Shown here: positions 63,501-64,000 of the stretch, one piece after another
Numbering within the stretch: position 1 is the stretch's first letter
How the letters are laid out: the number at the start of each line of letters is the position of its first letter
Source: Henricia sp. BOLD:AAB3569
Lineage: Eukaryota > Echinodermata > Asteroidea > Spinulosida > Echinasteridae
Length of the DNA stretch: 64,000 nucleotides
Reading direction: 5' to 3'
Assembly (NCBI GenBank): GCA_037783545.1
Contig: JBBELK010001426.1
Coordinates: 62,001 to 126,000, forward strand
Position numbers and translations under genes: made by a program
The notes under the pieces: model-generated
The model's input: only the letters and a program-made list of their open reading frames with translations
Told to the model about the DNA's origin: nothing
Database searches by the model: none

Positions 63501-64000
63501 CTATATTCCGCACTTGTCCTGAAAAATTGACAGACTTTCGCCGGGAAATGGCCGAGAAATTTCAGAGTTTAGGGAAAACTGGGCTCGGGCTTCCTGCCTG
63601 CTCTGCAGACCGTGGCTGTCCGTGTACTCCTGATCACTCGTGCGCATGCTCAGTCTTGTTTGGGACGGGAATTTGGTCAAAATGTGGTCCAAACGTCGGC
63701 AAATTTGGAAGTCAAGAAATTTTCCGACGAACTTCAAATTTTGCATGCTCCAAACAGTCTATATTCCGCACTTGTCCTGAATAATTTACAGACTTTCGCC
63801 GGGAAATGGCCGAGAAATTTCAGAGTTTAGGGAAAACTGGGCTCGGGCTTCCTGCCTGCTCTGCAGACCGTGGCTGTCCGTGTACTCCTGATCACTCGTG
63901 CGCATGCTCAGTCTTGTTTGGGATGGGAATTTGGTCAAAGTGTGGTCCAAACGTCGGCAAATTTGGAAGTCAAGAAATTTTCCGACGAACTTCAAAATTT

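Larger units (their letters stand above)
49302..64000 (-). repeat. 258-bp satellite array, related to the 297-bp family (about 57 monomers)
   Basis: Monomers repeat every 258 bp, for example tgaaaaattgacagac near 49,492, 49,750, 50,008 and 50,266. Alignment with the reverse 297-bp monomer is straightforward. Long blocks match with scattered substitutions, and three places are shorter: by 3 bp (gctctgcagaccg against gctctcacgcaaaccg), by 12 bp (gtccgtgtactcctgat segment) and by 24 bp (gtcttgtttggga segment). These sum to the 39-bp difference. Several monomers are 252 bp, having lost ctcggg from gggctcgggcttcc. Variants include cctgaataatttacag at 50,527, 51,559, 52,849, 53,365, 54,655, 59,807 and 63,780, and a gtgtattcctgatc type. 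Long plus-strand open frames (up to 779 codons, 61,445-63,784) follow from the 86-codon length and are not called genes. The array continues past the window. Confidence 0.97.

Noticed and set aside
1-64000. rRNA, tRNA or snRNA tandem gene cluster
   Set aside because: No conserved rRNA core, tRNA A/B box pair with a foldable cloverleaf, or snRNA motif was seen in either monomer.

Overview
This window is almost entirely satellite DNA from a eukaryote, most likely an animal. I find no gene I can support as real. Roughly 60 of the 64 kb is two related tandem-repeat families: a 297-bp monomer (about 155 copies) and a 258-bp monomer (about 57 copies). Arrays of this size, their switches of strand, and the interrupting DNA-transposon-like ends (TA followed by CACTCT or CACTGC, then dense GGTGTT/AACACC palindromes) point to centromeric, pericentromeric or other heterochromatic DNA of a metazoan. 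The transposon style makes me think of a marine invertebrate, but that is only an impression; nothing here fixes the species.

Layout. 1-35 is a satellite fragment. 36-703 is a non-satellite insert holding a 67-bp minisatellite. 704-32,129 is a 297-bp array in 'forward' orientation (monomer reads tatgacaagtgcgcaat on the + strand). 32,130-32,750 holds the ends of two mobile elements. 32,751-33,620 is about three 297-bp monomers in the opposite ('reverse') orientation. 33,621-34,541 holds a second pair of the same two element ends. 34,542-47,732 is a reverse 297-bp array whose last 2 kb is scrambled by deletions inside monomers. 47,731-49,302 is a short forward block. 49,302-64,000 is the 258-bp array in reverse orientation, running off the window.

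Within the arrays, monomers carry diagnostic variants that recur at multi-monomer spacings: 4-mers of 1,188 bp, 6-mers of 1,783 bp, a block of about 2.98 kb, a 649-bp pair and a 2,583-bp duplication. This is higher-order structure expected from unequal exchange and segmental amplification. Variants specific to one array recur as reverse complements in the other (25.6/40.7 kb; 40.3/48.2 kb), so the oppositely oriented arrays were made from one another.

The most interesting points are: (1) the element ends around the strand switch are arranged as if one nested transposon insertion had been cut in two by an inversion; (2) both satellite families are multiples of three long, and the three length differences between them are also multiples of three, giving reading frames over 1,000 codons long that nevertheless look unselected; (3) a 40-bp block and a 16-bp NRF-1-like palindrome are unchanged between the two families; (4) 9.0-12.8 kb is full of single-base indels and may be poorly polished assembly.
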